This document shows, in pieces, positions 53,677-64,000 of a stretch of DNA of 64,000 nt. The notes below the pieces were generated by a model. The model ran no database searches, was not told the origin of the DNA, and was given only the letters and a program-made list of their open reading frames with translations. The stretch is taken from assembly GCA_001599755.1 (NCBI GenBank), contig BCHX01000004.1, positions 1,798,001 to 1,862,000 on the forward strand. Direction: 5' to 3'. Position numbers and translations under genes: made by a program. This DNA is from Gliomastix tumulicola. Lineage: Eukaryota > Ascomycota > Sordariomycetes > Hypocreales > Bionectriaceae. Every line of letters starts with the position of its first letter. Positions within the stretch are counted from its first letter, which is position 1.

Positions 53677-55363
53677 ATGCTGTCGACTCTCAGAACCGCC
53701 GGCCTCAGGCAGGCGGCCTTCCGCGCCCGTGTCGCTCCCGTTGCTGCGACTCGCGGCCTGTCCATCTGGAACAACATTCCCCAAGGTCCTCCTGTGAGTC
53801 CCATCTTTTGTTTGATCTGACGATGATCATCGGAGCAACTCCTTCTCCCTGAAGCTGCTCCCTCGCTATAGATGCATTGCTAACTGCCTCAATTGTAGGA
53901 TGTAAGTTCGAATTTGCCGTCGGCGCAAACTGCTTCATACTTCCAATTGGCTTCCTTTTGCTGACGGAGGCTGCTTCTTTTCCCCCATCTGTGTAGGCCA
54001 TTCTAGGTATGTTAGCAATCAGCTCCCAAACAGACGACAACCTTTCCAATGGCTCTTCTAACCGTCGCTTCTAGGTATCACCGAGGCTTTCAAGGCCGAC
54101 ACCAACAGCAAGAAGATCAACCTCGGTATGTCCTCGACGCCACAGCTCCCGTCTTCCACACCGACATCGGGGGGGGGGAGACCGTTGCTAACGCACAACG
54201 TCTGCAGGTGTTGGCGCCTACCGCGATGACGCCGGCAAGCCCTTCGTCCTGCCCTCCGTCCGCGAGGCTGAGCAGCGCATCATCGACGGCAAGCTGAACA
54301 AGGAATACGCTGGCATCACCGGCGTGCCCAACTTCCCCGCCGCCGCCGCCAAGCTCGCCTACGGCAAGGACTCGCCCGTCCTCGACCGCATCGCCGTCAC
54401 CCAGACCATCTCCGGCACTGGTGCTCTGCGCCTCGGCGCTGCCTTCCTCCAGCGATGGCGCTCCGGCGAGAACAAGATCCGCGTTCCGACCCCGACCTGG
54501 GCCAACCACAAGGCCATCTTCAAGGACGCCGGCCTCAAGCCCGAGGACTACCGCTACTACAACAAGGACACCATCGCCCTTGACTTCGAGGGCCTGATTG
54601 CCGACCTCAAGTCCATCCCTCCCGGTGCCTCGGTCCTCTTCCACGCCTGCGCGCACAACCCCACCGGTGTCGACCCGTCTCCCGAGCAGTGGAAGGAGAT
54701 CTCCCAGGTCTGCAAGGAGCAGGGCCACCTTCCCTTCTTCGACATGGCCTACCAGGGCTTTGCCAGCGGTGACGCCGACCGCGATGCCTTTGCCGTTCGT
54801 CAGTTCGTCAAGGACGGCCACAAGATCCTCCTCGCCCAGTCGTTTGCCAAGAACATGGTATGTTTCGTGCCGATTGTGGGCGCATCAACGCTTGTACTAA
54901 CTTACGGGTCTAGGGTCTCTACGGTGAGCGTGCCGGTGTCTTCTCCGTCGTCTGCGAGGATGCCGAGGAGACCAAGCGCATCGACTCCCAGCTCAAGATT
55001 CTCATCCGCCCCCTGTACTCCAACCCTCCCATCCACGGCGCCCGCCTTGCGGCCGAGATTCTCAACGACCCCAAGCTCTACGACCAGTGGCAGGGCGAGG
55101 TCAAGCAGATGGCTGACCGCATCATCACCATGCGCACCCTCCTCCGCGAGAAGCTCGAGTCCCTCGGCTCCAAGCACGACTGGTCGCACATCACCAACCA
55201 GATCGGCATGTTCGCCTACACCGGCCTCAAGCCCGAGGAGGTCGAGAAGCTGACCAAGGAGCACTCCGTCTACCTCACCAAGGACGGCCGCATCTCCGTC
55301 GCCGGTATCACCAGCGCCAACGTCGACCACCTTGCCCAGGCCATCTTTGCTGTCAAGGGCTAG
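53677..55363 (+). CDS. AAT1: Aspartate aminotransferase, mitochondrial
   Basis: Six exons: 53677-53793, 53899-53901, 53997-54006, 54075-54125, 54208-54857 and 54914-55363, giving 426 residues. This PLP enzyme interconverts aspartate/2-oxoglutarate and oxaloacetate/glutamate, for amino-acid metabolism and the malate-aspartate shuttle. The N-terminus (MLSTLRTAGLRQAAFRAR) is a mitochondrial presequence. Exon 2 is only three bases (GAT) and exon 3 ten bases; together with flanking exons they rebuild GPP-D-AILG-ITEAF, which matches the conserved start of the family core. Each of the four small introns has a GT donor and AG acceptor, and CTAAC or CTGAC branch sites are visible. The PLP lysine is in QSFAKNMGLYGERAG, and the substrate-binding arginine region is at IGMFAYTGL and following residues. 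Confidence 0.95.
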
Positions 55364-55659
55364 ATGCTTACTCTTTCTTTGTATACCTAGACGTAGACAA
55401 CGAGGAACGGTGAAAACAGGGGATCCATGTATTTCAAGCGTGTCTGGCGGGCGGCTTGTTTGGACCTGGAGTCATGTCATGATATCAATTGACCATTCAA
55501 GACATTGTACAATACTCACTACTTGGCTGATTGTAATGGCATGCTTTTCCCGGATGATTCGTGTCTCGTTACGCTAAAGTTGAAACTAACTACTAAATGC
55601 TCGTGATGCTCTCTACCAAAGTCTCCAAATCGGACAAAATCCCAGTCTCTTCTATCCAG

Positions 55660-56753
55660 CTACCCTCTCCTCAACCGATCCAGATCGACATTGGCATCCT
55701 GTATTTCCCTCCCCATCTGCCGATACACCCTCGCCATCTCCCGCATCAGCCTCTCCTTCTCCTCCCCGCCCTCGACGCCGACCCCGTACTCGCCCAGCTC
55801 GGCCGCCAGACCCCTCAGCCTCTCCTCCGCCCGCGTCCTGGCATCCCTCAGGTGCGCCGCGTACCGCCTCAGCGCGGCGACGGCCTCGGGCGTGTACACC
55901 TCCCTGCGCAGCGTCCACAGCGCCGTCTGCGCGTCGACGTCTGCGCGCTGGGCCTGGAGGGAGACGGCCGTGGCGTCGAGCTCGACGGCGCGGGCGACGG
56001 GGCCGTGCTTGGCTTCGAGGCTGCGGACCAGGCTGGACAGGACGGCGTTGTAGTCTGCCAGCAGGGACGAGAGGGAGGCGAGCGTGGCGAGGCGGGCGGT
56101 CGTCACGGCGGTCTTGGCCTCGGCCTCGCGGTCGGCGAGGGCGGCGAGGGACGCCGCGAGGGTTGGGATGTGTCGGTGGAGGTAGGACGGGTTCGTAGAC
56201 GAGTGGACGATGCGCGCGAGGTCGAGCGCCTGGGAGCGCAGGTGAGAAGACAAGAGGGCGGTGAGGTCGGGGAGGAGGGTGTCGAGGTCCGAGAGCGGGG
56301 GGCTGGAGAGCAGGAGGTCCGCTGACTCGCGGGAAAGCTGCTGCTGCCCGCTCGGGTCCAGGAGCGGCGGCAGGAGGAGCAGCAGGTCCAGCAAAGGCTC
56401 GGGGAGGGCGGAGGAGGACGGCTGGCGTGTTCTGGAGGATCGGGACTCTCTTGGTTGGTCGGGAGGGGTGACGGTTTCGATGGCGCGGGTGAGAAGGTGC
56501 TGCTTCGCGGCCTTTATGCAGTGCTGCTTGAGCTCCTGGTTTCACGATAGGCCGATCAGTCACTTAGTACTCTATATTCTTGTTAGGTGCTTGCGGAGGA
56601 TTGGCATACATCCCGAACCCTCTTCCGCTCCTTGGCCGCGGGATCCTGTTTACTCGAGCCATCTGGGTGCAGAACGGCGCTGGTAAGATGGCTGTGCAGT
56701 TTTGCAAAGTCTGGATTATCCCGAAGGATGGAGGCGTCGACCGGAGGGAACAT
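55660..56753 (-). CDS. Coiled-coil protein, possibly augmin HAUS4-like
   Basis: Two exons (56753-56610 and 56535-55660, 74-nt intron, phase 0) encode 339 residues. Exon 1 starts MFPPVDASILRDNPDFAKL and continues HSHLTSAVLHPDGSSKQD; splicing joins KRVRD to ELKQHCIKAAKQHLLTRAI. After a Pro/Ser linker the rest is helical, rich in Ala, Leu, Glu and Arg, with long heptad-like stretches. No membrane segment or enzymatic motif is present. The opening PP-D-x-x-x-L-x-x-NP-x-F pattern followed by coiled coil recalls the HAUS4 subunit of augmin, which recruits gamma-tubulin to spindle microtubules. That resemblance is from memory and weak. The gene itself is well supported by the clean two-exon model. 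Confidence 0.6.
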
Positions 56754-57130
56754 GATTGCGTCCCAATTTCTATAGTAAGTGAGGATATCGGCGAATTGCT
56801 TCCGTCCCAGTCGATCTCCATGGATGCTGGATGGGAATCATTGGCATCCCGTGTCACCTACCCTACAGACCCATCGCGAAACCCACACGCAATCACATGA
56901 TTGGCTCTGTCCCTGTCAGGAAGATACGTACCTCCGACACCCAAAAATTCCACTCAATAGTACCATCACCAAAAACTTCAGACAACCAGGTGTGCAGTCC
57001 ATTGCCGCCGTCCCACGCCTCATCGACCTGTCAATGACTCCAAACTCGTCGAGCGAGTAGATCCGACAGCCAATCCCAAGCCACGCACACCAAATCACCC
57101 GCACGTGGCCTCCCCACGCCCGCCACCACG
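56754..57130. promoter_or_regulatory. Divergent promoter, coiled-coil gene / bL28m gene
   Basis: 377 bases between divergent start codons. It must contain both promoters; no distinct motif was recognised. Confidence 0.5.
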
Positions 57131-57931
57131 ATGCAAGCCTTCACGACCCGAGCAGCCCTCGCTCTCCCGAGCAGGACAGCTCTCACAAGGAGGAGCAGCA
57201 CACCGAGCCAGACCCGGTCCTTCACCACGACCAGCCCCCTGCAGACCAAGACCATCAAGCCGTCCCGCCTGCCGCACCGCATCATCCCGCCCTACCCGTA
57301 CGGCGAGCGCCGCGTCTACAAGCAGTCGAACAAGGGCCTCTACGGCAGCGCCCGCATCCGCTTCGGCAACAACGTGTCGGAGAAGCACAGCGTCAAGACG
57401 CAGCGCTTCTGGCGGCCCAACGTCCTCGTCAAGAACTACTACTCGCCCGCCATCGGCGCCAACATCAAGACGCGGCTCACGATGCGCGTGTACAAGACCA
57501 TCCGCCGCGAGGGCGGGCTCGAGGCCTACCTGCTCAAGAGCAAGCCCGCGCGGCTGCGCGAGCTGGGGCCCGGCGGGTGGAACCTGCGGTGGCTGCTGAT
57601 GCAGACGACGGCCGTGCAGGAGCGCTTCAACGAGGAGAGGGTCGCGCTCGGGCTCGAGCCGAGGCCCGTCGACGACAAGAGCGACATCGTGCAGTACGCG
57701 CTGGATGTCGCCACGCCGGGCGCGCTGAGCAGGCGGAGTCAGGCGACGGCGGCGCAGATCCGGGCGGAGCTGGCTGGGCTGGAGTTTGCGCTGGGGAACG
57801 AGAGTCTGGAGGGGGAGTCGTTGGAGGTCACAGACGAGGTCGAGGAAACCCTTCTGCGGGATCTGGAAGACGGGGCTGAGGTCGAGCTTGACGCCCAGCT
57901 AGGAGTTGAGTCGCCGCGGCCTGTGGCATGA
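57131..57931 (+). CDS. MRPL24: Mitochondrial large-subunit ribosomal protein bL28m
   Basis: A single exon encodes 266 residues. The first 30-35 residues (MQAFTTRAALALPSRTALTR and SQTRSFTTTS) form a mitochondrial presequence with an RSF-type cleavage region. The bL28 core is visible at about 55-120: KQSNKGLYGSARIRFGNN, RFWRPNVLVKNYYS and IKTRLTMRVYKTIRREGG. The core has the expected Lys/Arg-rich strands that bind 23S-like rRNA. The C-terminal 130 residues are a fungal extension, becoming acidic at the end. The budding-yeast orthologue is Mrpl24. It converges on TRP3 with 201 bases between stops. Confidence 0.93.
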   Translation: MQAFTTRAALALPSRTALTRRSSTPSQTRSFTTTSPLQTKTIKPSRLPHRIIPPYPYGERRVYKQSNKGLYGSARIRFGNNVSEKHSVKTQRFWRPNVLVKNYYSPAIGANIKTRLTMRVYKTIRREGGLEAYLLKSKPARLRELGPGGWNLRWLLMQTTAVQERFNEERVALGLEPRPVDDKSDIVQYALDVATPGALSRRSQATAAQIRAELAGLEFALGNESLEGESLEVTDEVEETLLRDLEDGAEVELDAQLGVESPRPVA

Positions 57932-58132
57932 AGCGAGACGCAGCTGTATACTAAGGAAGGAGGTTACTCATGTTTCTTCATTGTATCATACATGTACATG
58001 TATATCATAAATTGCAAATGGTCTAATTCCCAGGTATCCTAATGGCTATGCCTTGTTCAGTTTTGTTTCCTTCGTACCGTTTTTGCCTAGCACTCCGTTC
58101 GCTCCAGAAAAGAATCAAAGGAGGTTCTGTCC

Positions 58133-60439
58133 TTAAAACCTCAAGTCCCAGCCAATCTGAGGGCCGAGCTTCGGCAGCTCCTCGGCCACGCTCTGCACAT
58201 CCTTGTCGCCTCTGCCGCTGAGGCAAATGACGACGTCCTCGCCCTTCTTCATAGTCTTGGCCAGCTCGATGGCACCGTAGATTCCGTGAGCACTCTCGAG
58301 GGCCGGGATGATACCCTCGAGCTGGCTGATCAGGCGGAAGCCGATGAAGGCCTGGGCGTCCGTGGCGGCGATGAACTTGGCACGCTCGCTGTCCTTCCAC
58401 TGGCTGAGCTCAGGGCCGACACCGGGGTAATCGAGGCCGGCGGACACGGAGTGCGTATCCGAGATCTGGCCGTGCTGGTTCTGGAGGACATACGTCCGCA
58501 CACCGTGCAGGACGCCCTTGGAGCCACCGGTGAGAGTAGCGCTGTGGCGGTCCGTATCGACGCCGTCGCCTCCGGCCTCGACTCCCAGAAGCTTGACGCT
58601 AGGGTCGTTGGAGAAGGGGTAGAACATGCCGGTGGCGTTGCTGCCTCCGCCGACGCAGGCCACGACGGCATCGGGCAGCTTGCCGCGCTTCTCCAGCATC
58701 TGCTTCTTCGTCTCCTCGCCAATGACGGACTGGAAGGTTCGCACAATGGTAGGGAAGGGGTGAGGACCAATGGCAGACCCGATGATGTAGTGCGTCGTGT
58801 CGAGCTCGGTGACCCAGGCGCGCAGAGCCTCGTTGACGGCATCACGGAGGGTCCTGCTGCCAGCCTCGACGGCGACGACCTTGGCGCCGAGCAGTCGAAT
58901 CCTGAAGACGTTCAGGGCCTGTCGGCGGACATCCTCAGCACCCATGTAGATGGTACACTCCATGCCAAACTTGGCGCAGACTGTCGCAGTGGCAACACCG
59001 TGCTGGCCAGCGCCGGTCTCGGCGATGATCTTGGTCTTCCCCAGTCTCTTTGCCAGCAGCAGCTGGCCCAGTGCGTTGTTGATCTTGTGGCTACCGGTGT
59101 GGTTAAGATCCTCTCGCTTGAGCCAGATATTGGCACCGCCGGCATGCTCCGTCAGGCGCTCGGCGAGATGTAGACGGCCCGGTCGGCCCATGTAGTCGTA
59201 GTAGGACCGGTACTCCTCCCAGAAGGCAGGGTCGTCCTTGATCTGGTTGAAGCCCTCCTCGAGCTGGGAGAGGCAGTCCATGAGACTCTCGGGCACGAAC
59301 TGGCCACCGTACTCGCCGAAGCGGTCGGGGATCTTGCCGTGAAGCGCGGCCAGCTGCGCAACGAGATCGCTGTCCCTGGTAGCAAGGTCCTCGTCGGTGA
59401 TGACGGAGTTGACAGTGACATCCTCGCCAGAGGGCTCCTTGGCAGTGGCCACGGCCTCGACGATGCCGACCTCCCGGGTGGTCTCAATGCCGTTCGCATC
59501 GCGACCGCAGAGGTAGGAGCAGAACTTCTCCACGGCATCGTAGCCCTCGGATCCCGGCTGGGACTTGTGCAGAGTCGACACGATCTGGCTCCCCACGACA
59601 ACACCGTCCGCAATGGCCGCAACGCTAAGGAAGTGGTCGCGGGTGCTGACACCGAAACCAACAGCGGCAGGCTTGTTCCCGCTGTACTTCTTGACCCGGT
59701 CGAGCAGCGCCGGCAGGTTGGCATTGAGCGTACCAGTAGCGCCGGTAACGCCCTGCCTCGAGACAACATAGATGAACGAGTCGGCGAGCTGGCACAGGAT
59801 CCTCATGCGGACGTCCGAGGTGGCGGGCGCGATGAGGGGCACGTAGGACAGGCGGCCCTTGGTGCAGAGCTTGCGGAAGCTGACGGCCTCCTCGGGGGGC
59901 AGGTCGACGACGATGAAGCCGTTGACGCCGGCGCTGTGGCAGTCGGTCAGGAGACGCTCCTCGCCGTAGCTGAGAAGCGGGTTGTAGTAGCCCATGAGCA
60001 TGACGGGGGCGCGGAGGCCGCGGCTTCGGGCCTCCCTGACCATGCCGAGGGTAGACTCGATGGTGACGCCGTTCTGAAGGGCGATTGTGTTGGCCGTCTG
60101 GATGGTCGGTCCGTCGGCGATTGGGTCGGTGAAGGGAGCGCCGAGTTCGATGACATCTGTCGGGCGTCTTAGCAGCTGTAGAATATCTCAGGGTGAGGGA
60201 GGGAGGGAGACGTACCAGCACCGCCTCTCTCCATCGACAGGAGAATCTCGGGCGTATCCTCAGGGCGCGGGAACCCGGCCGTCACGTAGGTGACGAGGGC
60301 GGCCTGCAACGGTCAGTCAGCCAGATGTGCAACGTTGAGCCCCGCGGTCCGGAGCAGAGGGGCAAGCTCGGAGGAGATGGTCATTACTCACCCGGCCCTG
60401 TGCCTTGCAGTTCTCGAAGGTCTTCTTGAGGTGGTCCAT
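58133..60439 (-). CDS. trp-3: Bifunctional tryptophan synthase (alpha-beta fusion)
   Basis: Three exons (60439-60392, 60303-60216, 60156-58133) encode 719 residues, close to Neurospora trp-3. The N-terminal alpha domain (about 1-260) cleaves indole-3-glycerol phosphate; splicing restores the catalytic-glutamate motif DVIELGAPFTDP, and the aspartate motif is in GFIVVDLPPEE. A linker of about 60 residues leads to the beta domain, which joins indole to serine using PLP. There the PLP lysine lies in NHTGSHKINNALGQ, with the phosphate-binding CVGGGSNATGMFYPF downstream. The C-terminus LPKLGPQIGWDLRF is intact. The alpha-beta single polypeptide is the normal fungal arrangement. It is transcribed divergently from the App1-like gene. 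Confidence 0.97.
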
Positions 60440-61911
60440 GTTGAATCTGGCAGGCTGAAGACTGGTGGAAGCTGAATTGACCTGTGTTGGCAGCGACGTT
60501 GTCCGGAGCAGGACGGGAGGTTTAAGTAGAGCCGCCTTTTTCTCTGCCGACTCGTCGGAATGGTGGCGGCCAATGGCGGGGTGGTTGCTCAGTGGAGAGC
60601 CCGCTGAAGGGTCATCACTGCAGCCGGCGGAGGTGCTGCATAGACTGCAGGCCCTTGCAGGAAACGTGCATGAGTCGCCGGCTCGTGCATTAGCCCGGGG
60701 CTCTAGCGCTGTAAGATTTCCACGAGTCGCGTCTCCAGGGAGCTCTGCAACGAGCGCTGGCAGTGATAGCTCCGAGCCGGTGCTGGAGCCTGCTGGACGC
60801 AGCGCCTGTAAGGGCTGCATGATGGAGACGGAGTTCCCCAAAGCGGAAATATCCCACTATTCTCAGGCTCCGTGTCCGAGGACCGCGAACCCATCCATCA
60901 TGACTCTTGACAGATTTCGCGGTTTCCCTCCGTATGGAATAAATTTCCTGCATGCCTCGTGCAGTTGTTCCGAGCAGAGAGGACAGATACCCAGCTCCGA
61001 CATCTTCCCCACAAAGCTTATCGTCGAGATGCGCTTGGTGCCTGAGGTGGTGTCACTTGCCTCTTCCCTGTAGGGTAACATCAGAGGGGGATCAAGTGCC
61101 GTCCACTGAAACCTCGAGAGCCATGCATGGATGTCATAACCAACCACACACAGACAGGGCACTCCCCCTCTTGAAATGCGATCCAACAGCTCTCGCAGCA
61201 TCCACAGCCACTGGGATGGGCAGGCGGTGAAGGTGCAGCTGAACCCATCCTCAACCAACAGGATCGCGCTCGACCAAGCCTAATTACGTCGTCGTGCGCT
61301 TCCAAGCCCGAAGGCTCGGGCCTCTAGCCATCTTCAGGCGCATCTGGCGAATCTCAGTGGCTGCTCGATGCAACCCCACAGTGGCAGGGCTTCTAAAAAG
61401 GGGAGCATCGTGATCCACCGGCTCCGATCATGACGAAGTCACGCTGCGCATCTGCAACTCGAGACGCCCTCCACCTGCACCATCGTCGCTGCGACTTGTC
61501 ACAGGAGCTGCCCGCCTACTGGCCGTCTAATGCAACCCTAACGTTCGGTCCGCCTTGGCTGCCTGGTCGTCTAGTCCCAACATGGCCAGCCTTGCTGCTC
61601 TGCGCCTTGGGGCGCCTGCTGACCTGGGGCGCTCATCACTTGTTGGCTCTTGCCACTAATTAGAGCTGCTGCCATCTCGATTTCCCTTATGACACGTCGT
61701 GGCTGTCTTTTGCTGGAGATCACATTCAAATACTGACTCTCCTCCCACCTACCAGTCGCCTGATCTCGCAGACCCGAGACAAGACCCCCCCCCCACGCGC
61801 CACCTATCAACTGCCTGCCTACCTGATCTTGTGCCGCCCGTCTTTTCCCTACGAAAGAGTCATAGAAACGAGTTGCTGTCAGGCGCTGTCACCTGTCCAT
61901 ATCCCGTCGCC
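60440..61911. promoter_or_regulatory. Divergent promoter region, TRP3 / App1-like gene
   Basis: 1.5 kb with no supported gene. A TGAGTCG near 60671 is one base off the Gcn4/CPC1 site TGAGTCA. A C10 run at 61785-61794 lies in the probable leader of the App1-like gene. A 202-codon plus-strand frame near the TRP3 start is judged to be chance. Confidence 0.5.
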
Positions 61912-63282
61912 ATGGCCGTTAAATTCAACCCGGCAGCCTTTGCCGGCGACCTCCAGCAGCGCACCCGCAAGGAGAAGAACTTTGACCAGGTCGAATCGAA
62001 ACTGCCCGATCCCAAGTCAGCACCGTTCAGCATGCCCGACGTCCCGAGCCTCAGCGTCGGCGGCATCGTCAAGAAGATTGGCGACTGGAACCCGTTCGGC
62101 AAGGCCGTGTCCAAGGACGACACCGTCTGGCTGCTCGACAACACGGCCTTCCGCACCTCGCGCATCCGCTCGTGGCAGGCCGAGTACGTTGCCGCTGTCT
62201 TTGAGCGCGACCCCAAGTGTAAGGTGGCGGATATTGTGTCGGGGATCGCCGAGTCGATTGGTCTGGCGGACGATGCTAAGGAGAAGGACACCATTGAGGA
62301 GAGGATCCTGCCGTTCCTATGGGATATCCGGATGGTCAGGATCGTCAAGGTGGGCATCCAGGGGAAGGAGCTCAAACTCACGCCGACCAACATCAACGGC
62401 ATCTCGACCGAGGTGCTGAAGATTCCGAGCGCGGACAAGGGCGCGCTCGTCAAGTCTACTGCGAAGGTGCCCGCCGGCGCGGACGGGATCCTGGAGGCGC
62501 AGACGTTCTATGCTGGACCTGAAGGCTGGGGCATCATTTCTGGTAAGTCGATAAGCCTGGCTGTTTCTGAGTGTCCCCGACGAGAAGAGGCGACTGACAC
62601 AAAAAAAAAATAGACATCGACGACACGATCAAGGTCACCATGACGAGCGACCCCGTCGGCATCATCCAGAAGACGTTTGTCGACGAGCCAACGCCGGTGC
62701 GTGGCATGCCGGAGCTGTACGCACAGATCAAAGCATCGCTACCCGACGACGCCCCTTGGTTCTACCTGTCCGCGTCGCCCTACAACCTGTACCCCTTCCT
62801 CCAGGAGTTCCGCAACAAATACTTCCCGCCGGGAACGTTGATTCTTAGGGATTTCAGCTGGAAGGCCATCACGGGTCTTTTGTCGGCGCTGACTATGGGT
62901 ACGGAGGAGTACAAGGTGGACCGGATGAAGAAGATCAACTCGTGGCTCCCGAAGCGCAAGATGATTGTCGTAGGTGACTCGACACAGTCGGACCCGGAAG
63001 CATATGGCGAAATGTAAGTCGATTTGTTATCCGTGCCAGTTCATGGAAGGAGTGAGTGTTCGCTGACAGCGATACAGTTACCGAACAGTGCCCGGCTGGA
63101 TCAAGCTCATCCTCATCCGTAAGGTGGAGGACGTCGCAGCGGTGGGAATCGCCGAGAAGAACGAGCCGAAGCGGTTCGAGACAGCCTTTGAGGGTGTTCC
63201 CAGGGAAGCATGGCACGTCTTTTCGGAGCCGGAGGAGTGCACGAGGATCATCCAGGAGACGATTGCCAGGGGTCTCGACTGA
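61912..63282 (+). CDS. App1-like phosphatidate phosphatase (DUF2183)
   Basis: Three exons (61912-62542, 62614-63013, 63078-63282) encode 411 residues. Yeast App1 dephosphorylates phosphatidate to diacylglycerol at actin patches during endocytosis. The HAD-type catalytic motif DIDDTIKVT is produced exactly at the first splice junction (G|AC ATC GAC GAC ACG), strongly supporting intron 1. Further family features are FYLSASPYNLYPFLQEF, LILRDFSWKAITGLL and KMIVVGDSTQSDPEAYGEIY, the last split by intron 2. The N-terminal 200 residues, with a WLLDNTAFR segment, form a beta-rich domain typical of the family. There is no signal peptide or membrane segment. Unlike yeast App1, no long Pro-rich C-terminal tail is present. 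Intron 1 ends with an A10 run before the acceptor. Confidence 0.92.
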
Positions 63283-63602
63283 AGTTTCTGATGTTCTCTT
63301 TTTTGGTGTGAACGATACGAGTCTACGATTATCATTGGTTACAGTTCGTATAGATACCTATTTCGTATACAGTCATGATGAATAGCAACGGCCGGTTTGT
63401 ACTGGAGACGCCTCCGTTCTTCGGAGGGCTCACGGGTGATTTGTCGGAGACATCAGACCCACTTGCAAGGGCGCATTCCCGACTCTTATATTCTCGTGCC
63501 TGCAAATCTAGTTATAAACTCGAGCAGCCCCCTCGCCAAAGCCGAAAGCCGACCATCACCGGCCGTCACTGAGAGCGAGCGCGCGCCCAGAGAAAGTCAA
63601 CC
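63283..63602. promoter_or_regulatory. Intergenic region, App1-like gene / Zn2Cys6 gene
   Basis: 320 bases with the 3' end of one gene and the promoter or leader of the next. Nothing distinct was seen. Confidence 0.55.
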
Positions 63603-64000
63603 ATGCGATCCAGTCTATCGTGCGACGCGTGCCGGAAAGCCAAGGTCAAGTGCACGCATCCGGGCACGCCGCCGTGTCAACGATGCGCAAAGTCCAAGAT
63701 CAGCGGCTGCGTCCTGACCCGGCCCCAGCTGCCGCCGCCGAGGAAGCGGAAGAGCCGACCGGCGGCTTCCGGGGCTTCGGCGGCGACGAGTCGGGGTCTT
63801 GACCGGGGTCTTGACCGAGAGCTGGCATCGACGTCTACGCCGGGCAGCGAGCAGATGCCGTTGCACCCGCAGCTGAGGTCAGGTATGGGCACTGAAACTA
63901 GCACGCCTCTGCTGGACGCAGCATCAGCAGCAGCAGTAGCAGCAGCATCAGCACAGCATGGGGACTCGGTCACGGCCATGGTCGGCAGGCACATCGCCGG
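63603..64000 (+). CDS. Zn(II)2Cys6 transcription factor, N-terminal fragment
   Basis: The gene starts at the ATG at 63603 and runs off the right edge; 132 codons are visible with no stop. Residues 7-36 are a Zn2Cys6 binuclear cluster, CDACRKAKVKC then CQRCAKSKISGC, the DNA-binding domain of Gal4-type fungal regulators. A basic linker (PPRKRKSRPAAS) follows. It leads into a Ser/Thr/Ala-rich region with a short duplication (RGLDRGLDRE) and poly-Ala encoded by GCA repeats. The regulatory domain lies outside the window, so target pathway and ligand are unknown. An intron could occur within the visible part but none is required. Confidence 0.92.
   Translation, partial: MRSSLSCDACRKAKVKCTHPGTPPCQRCAKSKISGCVLTRPQLPPPRKRKSRPAASGASAATSRGLDRGLDRELASTSTPGSEQMPLHPQLRSGMGTETSTPLLDAASAAAVAAASAQHGDSVTAMVGRHIA

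Noticed and set aside
60465..61073. A 202-codon plus-strand frame next to the TRP3 start
   Set aside because: It overlaps the TRP3 promoter, has mixed composition without domain features, and lacks a supporting splice or start context.
1..64000. A biosynthetic gene cluster, mobile element or new defence-type system
   Set aside because: Neighbouring genes are unrelated housekeeping functions on both strands. I saw no backbone synthase, transposase, terminal repeats or NLR/HET-type genes.

Overview
The window is nuclear DNA of a filamentous ascomycete (Pezizomycotina, most likely Sordariomycetes). Support comes from short GT-AG introns, mostly 50-110 nt with CTAAC/CTGAC-type branch sites, GC-rich third positions, genes on both strands without operons, and typical ascomycete genes: PRM1, a HookA-like dynein adaptor, a fused tryptophan synthase, a Zn2Cys6 regulator and alpha-glucoside-type MFS permeases. 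I see no rRNA gene, intact tRNA, CRISPR array or transposon. Exon limits were placed by hand from splice signals, reading phase and protein-family continuity. The species is not determined.

Layout. 1-2037: no supported gene. 2038-5461: Rab geranylgeranyltransferase alpha (BET4-like, +) converging with a membrane-anchored histidine phosphatase (-). 5958-11776: a large JmjC/zinc-finger chromatin protein (-) divergent from COQ2 (+). 12025-13843: ribosomal protein uS12/Rps23 (-) divergent from an unknown protein (+). 15031-15388: small secreted I9-type inhibitor. 16416-19218: Hook-family dynein adaptor (+), converging with adenylate kinase (19952-20958, -). 22562-23758: proteasome subunit Rpn8. 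24013-24726: SWIM-finger protein resembling Sws1/Shu2 (-). 25002-26275: coproporphyrinogen III oxidase (-). 28052-28652: ATG8. 30778-32925: PRM1. 33231-34823: SGNH-like membrane protein (-). 36032-39397: large low-complexity protein. 41585-43430: MFS transporter. 43846-45510: mitochondrial DNAJC28/DUF1992-type protein. 45746-46920: membrane-anchored expansin-like protein (-). 50321-52348: MFS sugar transporter. 53677-55363: mitochondrial aspartate aminotransferase with two micro-exons. 55660-56753: coiled-coil protein, possibly HAUS4-like (-). 57131-57931: mitoribosomal bL28m. 58133-60439: bifunctional tryptophan synthase (-). 61912-63282: App1-like phosphatidate phosphatase. 63603-end: N-terminus of a Zn2Cys6 transcription factor.

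Function. The genes are mostly housekeeping: prenylation and vesicle traffic, mitochondrial biosynthesis and translation (COQ2, HEM13, bL28m, AAT, DUF1992 protein), protein turnover (Rpn8, Atg8), cytoskeleton (Hook, possible augmin subunit), amino-acid metabolism and membrane transport. They do not form a cluster or a single pathway. The most notable observations are gene-structural: a 3-nt exon followed by a 10-nt exon in the aminotransferase gene, a 9-nt first exon in BET4, and a 413-nt Hook intron that stays open in frame for 127 codons. I found no evidence for a new multi-gene system.
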